Both the position numbers and the translations under genes were made by a program. From contig CAYGVJ010000010.1 in assembly GCA_964353255.1 (NCBI GenBank), positions 1-61,984 on the forward strand: a stretch of DNA of 61,984 bases, given 5' to 3'. This DNA comes from VFZS01 sp964353255. GTDB taxonomy: Bacteria; Acidobacteriota; Terriglobia; Bryobacterales; Bryobacteraceae. Numbering within the stretch: the stretch's first letter is position 1; each line of letters opens with the position of its first letter. Shown one piece after another: positions 14,455 to 24,604 of the stretch. The notes under the pieces are model-generated. The model had not been told where the DNA came from and did not search any database. It worked only from the letters and a program-made list of their open reading frames with translations.

Positions 14455-17400
14455 CTACTGCTTCTCGGGCTGCAAGGCCCGCCGGGCGTCTCGGAAGTGC
14501 TTCTCCATGTCGTCAGAGGAGCTCAGCTTCACGTCCTCTTTCCACGACGTGATCTCCCCCTTGCCCTTCGCCTCCGCCTTACCGCCCGCTTCGGCCCCCA
14601 GCTTACCGGACGCGCTCAGTGAGACCTCGAGGGTGCCCAGGGCAAAGGGATGCTGGCGTTCCGTGGGCTTGAAGGTCGCCTTGACCCCGACCCCAACCTC
14701 GCCTTTGGCGATCCCGGCGCTGGCGCCCACACCCAGTCCAACACCCACGGAAAGGTGCCCCTGGTTATTGACCGAGGCGTTCACCAGACCCGCCCTGACG
14801 CCGGCTTCCTTCCTCTCCTGCACGTCCCCAGAGTAGGAAACAGGCCCGACTTCTGCTTGGCCTCCGATGTTCCCTTTTCCGTCGAAGTTCGCCGAGACCG
14901 GTCCCACCTTGAGCGTCCCCACGATCTTGTCCCAAATCTTCTCGCCAAGCGAGCGCTCTGGCCTTGCGGCCGCAAGCTCCTCACGCTGTCGATTCTCGAC
15001 CATGATGGAGAGCTGTCTCTCAACATCGCCATTAGCGGCATCGAGCAAGGCACGATGCTCTTCCGGAGTCCAAGGCCTCACGTCCGAAGCCTGCCCGCCG
15101 CTGGGGTCGATGCGCCGGACCGGGTTGTTCGCGGCGTAGCAGTACAGATTCAACTCCTCACCCACCGCTGCATCCATCTCCGGCACCGCCCACAGCAGCG
15201 GATCCGGAGACAGCCACCGCCGCAGCGTCGGGTCGTATACCCGCCGGCCGAATTGGTAAGTGCCCAGCCCGGGATCGGGTTCCTGATCCAGAAACTGGTG
15301 CTTCGGCGGCAGCAGCGACGAGGACCCCTGCGTCTGGCCCCAGGGATCGTAGTCCGCCTCACGTGTGAACACGTTGCCTAAGGGGTCGCGCGGATCAGGC
15401 GCGTTGAATGCCGTCTGCGTGACCACGCTCCCGCGCAGGTCCCCGTGGACGTACCCTGACTGTTCCGGCACACGGCCGCCCGTAGCGAGCGCTCGCGCCT
15501 CCTCGACCAGGGTCGTGTCGCCTAGCTTGATTCGCAACAGGAAGATGCCCTCATCAGTGCGGATCTCGGCCAGGCCGGCGAAGTCAATCCGCTTGGCGAT
15601 TCCCCCGCCCGGCAGCTCCTGGCTCTGCCGCACCACCCGGCTGCCGTCCCGCCCGCAGATGAATGATGTGCGGGTGTGCGACGAGAGTCCTCCACCGGAG
15701 CCGTAATGCTTCGCCTCGACGGATTCCAGGCAACCCATGGGGCTGTAGGTCAGCGTCCGGTCCCGCCGGGCGCCTTGGCGATAAGTCATTACATCGGAAA
15801 CGAGCTGGCCCACCGCGTTGTAGGCCAACGACCGCGTGTCGCCTCCAGGGTTGTCCACCCGCGTCACCGCCTGCGCCTGGGTCGGGTCCCCGTAAGTGTA
15901 GGCCTCTCCGGCCGCGTTCCCGATATTGCCACCCGGGGTGTAGCGGTAGGTCTCGGTCCTGCTGGGGCCCAACGGGTAGCTGACCTGTGAGCTTTCCAGG
16001 CGGTCGAGCGCGTCGTAGGCATGGTTCTTGACGGGCAGCATGGCGCCCACCCGCGCCCGGAACTCCTCGCTGGGGTTCCCGTTCTGGTCGTACTTGTAGG
16101 CGAGAACGGCCCGGAAATCTCCCGGGCTGCCCCCCCCGTACGTGATCTGTTCCAGCCACTGCGTCAGCGCGTTGTACTTCCATTCAGCCGCGCTCTGGTT
16201 GCCAAACACCGCGCCAGTCAGACGGTCCCGCTCGTCGTAGCGGGTCCAGGTCACCAGAACGGCCTGGCCGCTGGGTGCGTCGCTGGAGAGCCGGGTCACT
16301 CTCCCCTTGGCGTCTCTGACGTAATTGAGCGAAGCCGCGCCGGGCAGGCCCTGGAAGGTGATGGATCGCGGATCACCGGCATAGTTGTAGTCGAAGATCG
16401 CCGCGTACCGCCGGGCGACGTTGGCCGTGTCCGCCAGCACCGCGGCCGAGGGCGCATAGGCCACCAGCCTCGGGCGCCCGAAGGAGTCGTAGGCCAGTTC
16501 GTGGACGCCGCTCTTATCGCTCACCTGCCAGAGCTTTCCCAAGCCCCGGCTGGCTCTGTCGTCATGGCTTCGGAAGGTCTCCTCCGTGACGCTGCCGGCC
16601 GTGGCCGTGATCCGCACTGGGCGGCCGACCTCGTCGCGGGCAACCTGGATCGTGCCCAGCGGCGTGGTGATGGAGGCCGGGTGGTCCTCCAGGCAATAGC
16701 ACATGCCGACCGACGCGGGCGCGGCGCTCGCCGCATGCGGCAGGGTCAAAGCGGCGATGCGCCCGGCGCCGTCTCGCTCCAGCCCGCGAACGTTTCCATC
16801 GCCGTCGTTGACCCGGATCACTCGCCCGAGTCCATCCCGCGTGAGGCTATGCTCGGAGACCAGAACGTTGCCTGTTCCGTAGCGGCGCACGCGAACCAGC
16901 TCCCCGCGACCGTCGAAGGTGCGTTCGGTCTTGAAGCCCCGCGGGTTAGTCTCGGTCCACGTTCGTCCCGAATACCCGAACGTCGTGGTGTGACCGTCAG
17001 GCCGGGTGACTGAACTCACCCGGTCGAATCCGTCGTAGCTTCTCGCCTCCGGCGCTTCGGCCTGCCCGGGCGTAATGTCGTCCAGGTTCGCCGCTCTCGC
17101 CGGAAGGAACGACTTCATCAGCCGGCCGAAGGCGTCGTGACTGTAACTCGCCTTGCGCACATAGCTGCCCTCGGCCAGCTCCACCACGCCCCGCACGCGG
17201 CCCTCGCCGTCGAAATGAGTTCGCCTCTGAAAGGACCGCCCGGCGTCTGTGTAGATCGTGCTCGTCCTGCTGGCAGGATAGGCGTCGCGGTAGACGTGGC
17301 TCGCCAGCAGTTCCCCGCTCGGCCCGTATTCTTCGGTGACCCGCCCCAGGCTATCGTATCTGTTGGTCCTCTGAAAGCCGTTGAAATCGGTGACAACTTC

Positions 17401-20400
17401 CGGCTGGCCGTGCCGGTAGTCCGGCTGGTAGGTTTCCCGCAGCGTGGTCCTGCCCACCACCCGGCCCCCCAAGTCGTACTTGGAAACCTGCACTTCCTGC
17501 CGGCTTACGTGCAGGCGAGCGGGATCGTAGCTCAGGGCCAGCGTCATGCGCCGGTTCCGGCCGATTCTGGTAACCAGCCCCAGCGCACTGTAACCATAGG
17601 TGGTGACATCGTCGCTGCCTCCCGCCGTCGAGGCGCACTGGGCGGGCGTGATACCGCGGCGGGCCGCCCTGGCCAACCGGCCCGAGCCGTCATAGGTCCA
17701 GGTGTCTCGCCGCAGCAGCCGCTCCCGGCTGCCCGCTCCACTTAGGTCCTCGCTGTAGCCGGTGGTCTCCCTGGCGGTCACCAGCCCGATCTTCCACACG
17801 CTGTCGGTGTAGTTCTGATACGTCATGACCGCTCTGACCAGCTCGCTGTCGGCCGCCAGCGCGGTCCCGTCGGAGTTGCCGGACCTGCTCTCGGTGGGGT
17901 TCCCGTAGGCATCCCAGGCCCGCGTTTCCTGCCCCGTCCAGGTGCAGGTTCCTCCGCAGCACTCTTGCCGGTGCAGGCTTTGGGAGCGGATGCGCACGCC
18001 CGCCCCGAGCGGCCCCGTCATGTAGCGCGCCTCCGCCCGGACGCTGTCAGCGCCGGACTCAATCAGCGTGCTCTGCACCGCCCCGCGCAGTGGATACTTG
18101 ACGCCGATATCGGGCAGGCTCTTGCGAACGTCATAGGTGCGCGTGACCCTGACCGTCTGGGGAGGATCGTTGGTGAACACGGCGGTGACCTTCTCGAACC
18201 CGATCGGGTCGTTGGCCGCCAGATCGCGCACGAAGTTCTCGTAGCTCAGGCGGATGGTCTGGACCGGGAAGGATTGCCCGCCCGGCCCCGCAGCCTGCCG
18301 GATTTCGTACGCTACCATCTGCCCCGAGCGAAGCTGGCCCGGCTGAGAGCCCACCGCCCCCAACTGTCTCGCCAGCGGCGAGGTCGCCGCCGCATACTTC
18401 ACGCCGGTCCAGCCTCCGCCGTGGTCCTCCACCTTGGTCAGCAGATCGGGAATCACTCCTGCGTTCTCGTACCACTGGGCGGGGCGGCAGGCGCCTGTCT
18501 CCTGCGAGCAGGCCCCCGGCATGATGATGTCCACCAGCCCGTCGTTGTTCAGATCCGCGAAGCGCGCCAGGTCCGGCTCCACCTCGAAAAGGCTGGTTCT
18601 CTGCGGCGGCACAAGAGCCAGCTTGATGGGCAGCCGGGTGCCGTCCAGGCCCACCAGCCCTCTGGCAAAGTTGGGCGCGAACTTGTCGCTTGGCCTCCTG
18701 AAACCTCGTCCGTCGTTCAGGAAGATGTAGTGCTGTTCCGACCCTCCCCCGCGAAGAAGAGCCGCCACGATGTCCACTCTGCCGTCGGCATTCAGGTCGG
18801 TAAACGACATGGCCGGCATGGGCACAACCGGCCTGTCCAGCGCGAGCTCGTCGCGGAGAACCGACGAATACCCGCAGCTCTTGTCGCGGTTCTCCAGCAG
18901 CCGCAGCGGATGCGCGAAGTGGTCGCCAGAGGTCGGGCTGCTCCAGTACTCCCCCGGCAGCACGGTCTCGCTTCGCTGCTGAAAGGCGTAGCCGCGGTTC
19001 AGAAACACCTGATGGCCGTCTTTGCAGATGCGGAACTGCGTGCCGTCCTGCAAGCCTGGGTTGGTCGGCGGAGTCGCCGCCACCAGATCGGGAAGACCGT
19101 CGGCGTTCACGTCCGCGAAGAAACTGCTGAAATTGTAACCGATGGGGTACAGGGCGTCCTTGGTGCACCTCCCCGAGCCGTCCTCGAAGCACTCATCCCG
19201 GCCGTCGGTCAGCAGCTCAAGCAGGGACTTGTTGAACCGGCTGGCTGGCTTGGGGTAGATGCCGGTGTCCGCCTCGAAGGTCATGCCGTTGTTGACGTAG
19301 GCGCGGGGAACGAACTTGTACTGGTAGGCGCTGGTGTCCAGGTACTTGAGCAGCACCAAGTCTGAGCGCCCGTCGCCATTGAGATCCACCAGCGGCGCCA
19401 TAAAGTCCGATTTCACGTCCGCGTAGTAGTTGAAACCGCCGCCCGGCCGCGGGTCTGAGTCCCGGGCTACCCAGACACGCTGCTTGACGTGGCTGGGCCA
19501 GCCGGGCAGAAAGTGTTTGCTGTCGAAGGGCAGGTCCGGCTGGTGCGAGCGGTTCGCGTAGGTGTGGATGACCTCTCCGGATAACGCCTCCTCGACGACG
19601 CCACTGCCTTGCGGCACCAGCTCCCTCCAGTTCACCGAACCCACCGGCGTCGCGCACTGCGGGCCCTGGAAGTAGCACTGCTTCACCATCGAGAGGCAGT
19701 CCAACAGCCCGCGGTCGTGGATGGTGGCCGCCGGAAGGTTTGGCCGCTGCCCCGAGTCAGTAGTGGGCAGCTCTCGGCCCAGGTCCGTCCAAAAGCGCGC
19801 GTCACGGAAATCCAGGCTCCCCGTCAAGGTTGGCCACAGCGAGCCCCAGCGGGAAGGAAGCGTCCAGGAGGCATTCTCATTTGCCAGGTGCCAGCTCTCG
19901 AGCTGGACCGCGCGGTCCAGTTCGCGGCGATACCGGCTCCAGTCGGGCGGAAGCGGATCCACAAAGCCGCACGCGTTCCAAAAGCCCGAGTTGCAGCAGT
20001 AACTGGTGGAATCGACCAGATACACGAAGCCGACGCGAGGGTTGGCCTCTCCGCTTCCCACACCGCGGACCTCCACCGGGAAACTCACCCCATCCAGGTC
20101 GAAGTCGCCGTCCAGGTCGGCCAGATCCGAGATCAACACGTCGGCCAGGCCCAGCGACGAGACCGGCCAGCCGCCCTGAATCCCCACGGTGGGGTTCGTC
20201 CACGATACCTGTCCCCCTCTGCCGCCCTGAAGGAAAGTGTGGTCATAGCGGATCTGGCTGGAGGTGGTTTGCAGGCCCGCGGGATGGTAGAGAATGTCCG
20301 TCCGCCCGTCGCCGTCAAAGTCGAAGAATTTGTAGCCCGAGCGCCGGCCGGTGGGCGTGGACACCGCTCGGTCTTCAGGAGAGGTGATGAGTTTCAGCAA

Positions 20401-21552
20401 TTGCGCATACGCCTGCTCGAAGTTAGCCGGCGCCGCAGTGTTTCCGGGAAGCGGTTTCGGACCCAAGAACGGGACCAGACCGGGTTGATCGTTGCTGGTG
20501 TAGGTGAACCGAGTGGTCCTCGGCTGCTCGTTGGGCGCCGTCCGCGTCACCTCCCCCAGCAGCAGGCGGTCGGTATCGCGGCTGGTCCTGTAGCTGAACT
20601 CGTAGGACCAGTAGGTCGCGGCCTGTCGCACGTCAATGCGCTCGATCCGGTGCTTGAGGACCACGTTGCCGTGCATTAGGTCCAGGTCGCCCTCCTGCGG
20701 CCCCAGGGTGACCTGGAGCGAGAAGATGTGCGCGAGGTTTTGAGAGTCATTGCCGCCCCACTTGATGCTCTCCAGAAGCGGCGCCGCCTGCGCAACCTTC
20801 TTGTCGTTGCGAGACTGCTCCGGGCTGTTGTGGTAGGTGTAGCTGATGTAGTTGCCGTCGGCGTCCCGCTCCTCCACCAGCAGCCAGGCGTAGGTCCCCG
20901 GTTCGTTGCAGATCCGGGCATGGTAGCCCTTGGCCTCGCCGTAGAGGCGCTTGCGACCGTCCGGAAGGTGCTCGGTCCACCGTCCCCCGCAGTCGGCAGG
21001 CCCGGCCGGCGCGAAGTACTCGAACCGCGTGGCGTTGTACTCCCGCAAGGGCGCATACAGCTTGCCCTGCGCTCCGCCTGGCCCATCCGTGGCGGCGGCT
21101 AGTTCCCCGGAAGGGCCGTCGAAAACCGTGGCCTCGTCGTCGTAGACCGGCCTCCCGGCAGCGGCCTTCAGCGGCGGGAAGCCCTGCTTGGTCGAACGTA
21201 CTATGCGCGGCGTCCCCAATGACCAGCCCGCCCCCACCGGCGAGCTCCCCTTGGCCGCAACGCTCGAGTAGCTCAACGCAAGCTGTGGCGTCATCCCCAG
21301 ACGCCCGGGCGGCACGTCAATCGGCAGGCTCCAGGTGAAGCTCCCAGCCGCGGACACCGGCGCGCGACGGACCTCAAGAGCGTTCGCCTTGGCGGTCTCC
21401 TGAAGCGCCACCGGCACAGACACCGAGGCATCCGAGAAGTTGAACGTCTCTTCCTTCTCGGCGAGCGCAGGCGCGGGTCCCGGGGGAAGCCCGACCAAGG
21501 AGGCAACCACCACCCATACCAGCAGTCTTCTCAGGTCTTCTGACAGCTTCAT
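14455..21552 (-). CDS. giant secreted SpvB/Tc-toxin-B/RHS repeat protein
   Basis: A 2365-residue protein with an N-terminal export signal (LLVWVVVASLVGLPP, ending near ALAEK). An SpvB-like segment follows (FTWSLPIDVPPGRLGMTPQL, SYSSVAAKGSSPVGAGWSLG). FG-GAP/VCBS-type repeats lie at about 410-1000 (FFDFDGDGRTDILY, VNADGLPDLV, DLNNDGLVDIIMP). Tc-B middle features follow, then YD/RHS repeats from about 1190 to 2090. The RHS core (YQFGRRVYDPTLRRWLSPDP) is near 2095-2115. Tc/RHS proteins form a hollow shell enclosing a C-terminal toxic or effector tip. Here the last ~215 residues are a Gly/Val-rich repetitive domain I do not recognise. No immunity-like gene lies downstream: the neighbour is convergent 50 bases away. 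AGGAGAGG precedes the ATG. It may be an exported toxin or a cell-surface protein. Confidence 0.88.
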   Translation of the reverse strand: MKLSEDLRRLLVWVVVASLVGLPPGPAPALAEKEETFNFSDASVSVPVALQETAKANALEVRRAPVSAAGSFTWSLPIDVPPGRLGMTPQLALSYSSVAAKGSSPVGAGWSLGTPRIVRSTKQGFPPLKAAAGRPVYDDEATVFDGPSGELAAATDGPGGAQGKLYAPLREYNATRFEYFAPAGPADCGGRWTEHLPDGRKRLYGEAKGYHARICNEPGTYAWLLVEERDADGNYISYTYHNSPEQSRNDKKVAQAAPLLESIKWGGNDSQNLAHIFSLQVTLGPQEGDLDLMHGNVVLKHRIERIDVRQAATYWSYEFSYRTSRDTDRLLLGEVTRTAPNEQPRTTRFTYTSNDQPGLVPFLGPKPLPGNTAAPANFEQAYAQLLKLITSPEDRAVSTPTGRRSGYKFFDFDGDGRTDILYHPAGLQTTSSQIRYDHTFLQGGRGGQVSWTNPTVGIQGGWPVSSLGLADVLISDLADLDGDFDLDGVSFPVEVRGVGSGEANPRVGFVYLVDSTSYCCNSGFWNACGFVDPLPPDWSRYRRELDRAVQLESWHLANENASWTLPSRWGSLWPTLTGSLDFRDARFWTDLGRELPTTDSGQRPNLPAATIHDRGLLDCLSMVKQCYFQGPQCATPVGSVNWRELVPQGSGVVEEALSGEVIHTYANRSHQPDLPFDSKHFLPGWPSHVKQRVWVARDSDPRPGGGFNYYADVKSDFMAPLVDLNGDGRSDLVLLKYLDTSAYQYKFVPRAYVNNGMTFEADTGIYPKPASRFNKSLLELLTDGRDECFEDGSGRCTKDALYPIGYNFSSFFADVNADGLPDLVAATPPTNPGLQDGTQFRICKDGHQVFLNRGYAFQQRSETVLPGEYWSSPTSGDHFAHPLRLLENRDKSCGYSSVLRDELALDRPVVPMPAMSFTDLNADGRVDIVAALLRGGGSEQHYIFLNDGRGFRRPSDKFAPNFARGLVGLDGTRLPIKLALVPPQRTSLFEVEPDLARFADLNNDGLVDIIMPGACSQETGACRPAQWYENAGVIPDLLTKVEDHGGGWTGVKYAAATSPLARQLGAVGSQPGQLRSGQMVAYEIRQAAGPGGQSFPVQTIRLSYENFVRDLAANDPIGFEKVTAVFTNDPPQTVRVTRTYDVRKSLPDIGVKYPLRGAVQSTLIESGADSVRAEARYMTGPLGAGVRIRSQSLHRQECCGGTCTWTGQETRAWDAYGNPTESRSGNSDGTALAADSELVRAVMTYQNYTDSVWKIGLVTARETTGYSEDLSGAGSRERLLRRDTWTYDGSGRLARAARRGITPAQCASTAGGSDDVTTYGYSALGLVTRIGRNRRMTLALSYDPARLHVSRQEVQVSKYDLGGRVVGRTTLRETYQPDYRHGQPEVVTDFNGFQRTNRYDSLGRVTEEYGPSGELLASHVYRDAYPASRTSTIYTDAGRSFQRRTHFDGEGRVRGVVELAEGSYVRKASYSHDAFGRLMKSFLPARAANLDDITPGQAEAPEARSYDGFDRVSSVTRPDGHTTTFGYSGRTWTETNPRGFKTERTFDGRGELVRVRRYGTGNVLVSEHSLTRDGLGRVIRVNDGDGNVRGLERDGAGRIAALTLPHAASAAPASVGMCYCLEDHPASITTPLGTIQVARDEVGRPVRITATAGSVTEETFRSHDDRASRGLGKLWQVSDKSGVHELAYDSFGRPRLVAYAPSAAVLADTANVARRYAAIFDYNYAGDPRSITFQGLPGAASLNYVRDAKGRVTRLSSDAPSGQAVLVTWTRYDERDRLTGAVFGNQSAAEWKYNALTQWLEQITYGGGSPGDFRAVLAYKYDQNGNPSEEFRARVGAMLPVKNHAYDALDRLESSQVSYPLGPSRTETYRYTPGGNIGNAAGEAYTYGDPTQAQAVTRVDNPGGDTRSLAYNAVGQLVSDVMTYRQGARRDRTLTYSPMGCLESVEAKHYGSGGGLSSHTRTSFICGRDGSRVVRQSQELPGGGIAKRIDFAGLAEIRTDEGIFLLRIKLGDTTLVEEARALATGGRVPEQSGYVHGDLRGSVVTQTAFNAPDPRDPLGNVFTREADYDPWGQTQGSSSLLPPKHQFLDQEPDPGLGTYQFGRRVYDPTLRRWLSPDPLLWAVPEMDAAVGEELNLYCYAANNPVRRIDPSGGQASDVRPWTPEEHRALLDAANGDVERQLSIMVENRQREELAAARPERSLGEKIWDKIVGTLKVGPVSANFDGKGNIGGQAEVGPVSYSGDVQERKEAGVRAGLVNASVNNQGHLSVGVGLGVGASAGIAKGEVGVGVKATFKPTERQHPFALGTLEVSLSASGKLGAEAGGKAEAKGKGEITSWKEDVKLSSSDDMEKHFRDARRALQPEKQ

Positions 21553-21655
21553 GCGCCTCTCCTACCTGGCGGCAGCCCGCGGGCGTCGCCACCCACTTGT
21601 TTCCGCCTGAATAGTCTACCCGAAGCCGGACCCCCGCTGGCCGCCGTTCTCCGCT

Positions 21656-21684
21656 TTGGCAATTCTGCCGATACCTCTTACACT
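21656..21684 (+). promoter_or_regulatory. candidate sigma-70-type promoter of the GH57 gene
   Basis: TTGGCA (5/6 to TTGACA), a 17-base spacer, and TACACT (4/6 to TATAAT). The predicted start point is only a few bases before the ATG at 21696, yet GGGAGAAG lies in between as a ribosome-binding site, so the exact start is unclear. Confidence 0.42.
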
Positions 21685-21695
21685 GGGAGAAGCCC

Positions 21696-23843
21696 ATGCC
21701 GCGTATCTACGTGTGCTTCCTCTGGCACATGCACCAGCCCTTCTACAAGGACCTGGTCTCCGGCCAGTACAGGATGCCCTGGACGCGCCTCCATGCGCTC
21801 AAGGACTACTACGGCATGGCGCGCATCCTGGAGGAGTTCCCCCAGGTCCACCAGACCTTCAACCTAGTGCCCTCCTTGCTGGCGCAGATCGAGGAGTACG
21901 CCGCCGGGCGCGCCGACGACCCGTGGCTGGCGTGCGCCCTCAAGCCGGCCGAAGCCTTGAGCGAGGCCGAGCAGGATCTCATTCTGCGCGATTTCTTCGT
22001 GGGCCATGCCCCGCGCATCATCTACCGCTACCCGCGCTACGGCGAACTCTACGACGCCTGGCGCGCTTCCGACCGCAACCCCCAGCGGGCCCGCCGCCTG
22101 TTCGGGGCGCAGGCCCTGCGGGATCTGCAGGTGCTCTCCCAACTGGCCTGGTTCGACGAAGAATTCCTGGCGCGCGACCCGGAAGTCCGCCAACTGGCCG
22201 CTCAGGGACGCGACTACAGCCTCGGGGATCAAGCCCTGCTCGGCAGGAAGCAGGCCGAGATCCTCAACGCCGTCCTACCCGTTTACCGGGAACTGGCCGG
22301 GCGCGGCCAGATCGAGATTTCGACCACCCCGTTCTACCACCCCATTCTGCCTTTGCTCTGCGACTCGAACATCGCCGAAGTCTCGCATCCCCACGTTGCG
22401 CTGCCCAGCCGCTTCCGCTACCCGCAGGATGCCCGGCTGCAACTGGAGCGGGCCCGCGACTACATGGCCGGCCGGTTCGGCGCGCCGCCCGCCGGGTTGT
22501 GGCCTTCGGAAGGCTCGGTCTCCGACGAGGTGCTCGGCCTGGCGGCGGAGTTGGGTTTCCGCTGGATCGCCAGCGACAACGGAGTGCTGGCGCGCACACT
22601 GGGGCGCTTGGCGGGAGTAGAGGAAACCTGCCAGCCCTACCTGTGGCGGCAGGGCGAGCGGGAAATTGCGGCGCTGTTCCGCGACCACGCCGTGAGCGAC
22701 CTGATCGGGTTCGTGTACGCGCGGCTGGGCGCGGTGGAGGCCGCCACGGACCTGCTGGCGCGCATCCGCGGGAATTGCCGCAGCATCCTGGACGGCGGGC
22801 GGGATGCTCTGGTGCCCATCATCCTGGACGGCGAGAATGCCTGGGAGTTCTACGAGCAGAACGGCCGGCCGTTCCTGCGGGAGCTTTACCGGCGCATTAG
22901 CGACGACCCCCAGATGGCGGCGCTGACGGTGAGCGAGGCGCTCGCGCGCTTCGAGCCGCAGGTGCTGGATCATGTCTTCCCCGGCTCCTGGATTGGCGCC
23001 AACTTCGACGTCTGGCTCGGCCACGAGGAAGACAACCGTGCCTGGGAGTACCTGCTCCGCGCCCGCCAGACGTTCGACCTGCACAACGCCGCCGCCTCCG
23101 AGGAGAACCGCGCCCTGGCCCGCGAGGAGCTGCTCATTGCCGAGGGCAGTGACTGGTGCTGGTGGTACGGGCCCGAGCACTCGTCCGACTACCGCCCGGA
23201 GTTCGATCAGCTCTTCCGCGCTCACCTGGCCAACGTTTACCGGGCCCTCAACTTGAGCCCGCCCGAGGAGCTCTCCCGCCCCATCCTGAAACCCGCAGTC
23301 AAGGATCTCCACGTGCCGCCGACGGGACCCATTCGGCCCGTCATCGACGGAGAGGCAACCTCCTATTTCGAGTGGCTGGGCGCTGGAAGCTGCCGCGTCG
23401 AGGCGCGCTCCGGCGCCATGCACGGCAAAAGGTACCTGATCCAGGAAGTCTACTACGGCAGCGACGGAGTGAACCTCTACCTCCGGGTCGATTTCCAGCC
23501 TGGCGCGCTGGAAACCTTGCCTGGCGCGGAGGCCCGCCTTAGCATTCAGCCCTCCCTGGGCGATTCCCTGCCCAGTTGCCTGGTGCTGCGGTTCGAGCAG
23601 GGCGGCGTCCGCCTGGACCAAGCCGCGTGGGGGAAGCCTTCAGATGCCGACCTCGTACCCGTCGAATTCGCCTTCCGCAAGGTTCTCGAGGGCCGCCTGT
23701 CACTGGGGGTGCTGGGCGTGGCGCCGGGCCAATCGGTGCGCCTTCAGATTTCCCTGTGGAAAGAGGGACTGCCCCTGGACGCCGTTCCCCAGCACGGCTA
23801 CCTGGAGATCTCCACCGCCGAACCCACCGACTGGCCGCTGTGA
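21696..23843 (+). CDS. glycoside hydrolase family 57 protein
   Basis: A 715-residue (beta/alpha)7-barrel enzyme of GH57 (alpha-amylase, amylopullulanase, branching-enzyme group), acting on alpha-glucans with retention. Conserved region 1 is at the N terminus (CFLWHMHQPFYKDL). Region 3 is GLWPSEGSV, with the probable nucleophile Glu near residue 270. Region 4 is WIASDNGVL, with the acid/base Asp near 294. GENAWEFY is near 378. There is no signal peptide, so it is cytoplasmic. The C-terminal ~150 residues form a beta-rich domain. ATG 21696 has GGGAGAAG six bases upstream. With malQ at 45-47 kb it fits glycogen or maltodextrin turnover. The exact activity cannot be read from sequence. Confidence 0.9.
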   Translation: MPRIYVCFLWHMHQPFYKDLVSGQYRMPWTRLHALKDYYGMARILEEFPQVHQTFNLVPSLLAQIEEYAAGRADDPWLACALKPAEALSEAEQDLILRDFFVGHAPRIIYRYPRYGELYDAWRASDRNPQRARRLFGAQALRDLQVLSQLAWFDEEFLARDPEVRQLAAQGRDYSLGDQALLGRKQAEILNAVLPVYRELAGRGQIEISTTPFYHPILPLLCDSNIAEVSHPHVALPSRFRYPQDARLQLERARDYMAGRFGAPPAGLWPSEGSVSDEVLGLAAELGFRWIASDNGVLARTLGRLAGVEETCQPYLWRQGEREIAALFRDHAVSDLIGFVYARLGAVEAATDLLARIRGNCRSILDGGRDALVPIILDGENAWEFYEQNGRPFLRELYRRISDDPQMAALTVSEALARFEPQVLDHVFPGSWIGANFDVWLGHEEDNRAWEYLLRARQTFDLHNAAASEENRALAREELLIAEGSDWCWWYGPEHSSDYRPEFDQLFRAHLANVYRALNLSPPEELSRPILKPAVKDLHVPPTGPIRPVIDGEATSYFEWLGAGSCRVEARSGAMHGKRYLIQEVYYGSDGVNLYLRVDFQPGALETLPGAEARLSIQPSLGDSLPSCLVLRFEQGGVRLDQAAWGKPSDADLVPVEFAFRKVLEGRLSLGVLGVAPGQSVRLQISLWKEGLPLDAVPQHGYLEISTAEPTDWPL

Positions 23844-23888
23844 GGAACTGCGTCGCAAGTCACGGACTCAGCTTCAGCCCGGATCGCA

Positions 23889-23894
23889 TATAAT
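23889..23894 (+). promoter_or_regulatory. -10 element upstream of the DUF5671 gene
   Basis: A perfect TATAAT lies 35 bases before the ATG at 23930, in the gap after the GH57 gene. AAAGGAG follows as a ribosome-binding site. No clear -35 hexamer. Confidence 0.45.
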
Positions 23895-23929
23895 GCACGT
23901 ATCCCACGGTCAAAGGAGCAGCCTTCGAC

Positions 23930-24604
23930 ATGCCACAACCGTCAGAGATGGAAAGTCCTCTCTCCCCGTTCCTCGAAGCCGCCAAGGCCAAAGGGGCCTC
24001 GGATGAGTCGCTGGCGCGGCTGTTGGAACAACGCGGGTGGCCCGAACGCGAGGTCTACAGGGCTCTGGGCGCCTTCTACGAAAGGGTGACCGGACAGCCC
24101 ATCCCGGTCCGAGGCGCAGGCGCCGGAGAGCGCGCCAAGGACGCGTTCCTGTACCTGCTGTCGTTTTCCACCTTGGGCGTGTGGGCTTTTGCGCTGGGGG
24201 CGCTCATTTTTGCCTACCTCACCAAGTGGTTCCCGGATCCGGTGGCTGCCAGAGGGGCTCTGGACTTCACGCGCGTGGTGTCGAACAGCCTGGCCTCACT
24301 CATCGTCGCGTTTCCGATCTACCTCGTCGTCATGCGCCTGATCGTTCGCGAGGTGCAGGCGCATTCCGAGAAGCGCGACTCCGGGATTCGCAAGTGGCTG
24401 ACCTACCTTGCACTCCTGATCGCGGCCGGCGTCGTGATCGGCGACCTCATCACCTTCCTCGACTTCTTCTTCCGCGGCGAGCTGACCATCCGTTTTGTCC
24501 TGAAGGTGGCAACAGTCCTGGCTATCGCCGGAGGAATCTTCTGGTACTACCTGAGTGGGCTGCGCACAGACACCCGGAGCGCGTCAGATGCGGGAGAAGC
24601 GTAA
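23930..24604 (+). CDS. DUF5671-like membrane protein
   Basis: A 224-residue inner-membrane protein. The first ~55 residues are soluble and contain a helical motif (ARLLEQRGWPEREVYRALGAF) that resembles short protein-interaction helices. Four hydrophobic segments follow (for example FSTLGVWAFALGALIFAYLT, NSLASLIVAFPIYLVVMRLI, WLTYLALLIAAGVVIGDLI, VLKVATVLAIAGGIFWYYL). This arrangement matches DUF5671 proteins, whose function is unknown. A TATAAT and AAAGGAG precede it. The next gene overlaps its end by 17 bases, so the two form a translationally coupled pair. Confidence 0.75.
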   Translation: MPQPSEMESPLSPFLEAAKAKGASDESLARLLEQRGWPEREVYRALGAFYERVTGQPIPVRGAGAGERAKDAFLYLLSFSTLGVWAFALGALIFAYLTKWFPDPVAARGALDFTRVVSNSLASLIVAFPIYLVVMRLIVREVQAHSEKRDSGIRKWLTYLALLIAAGVVIGDLITFLDFFFRGELTIRFVLKVATVLAIAGGIFWYYLSGLRTDTRSASDAGEA

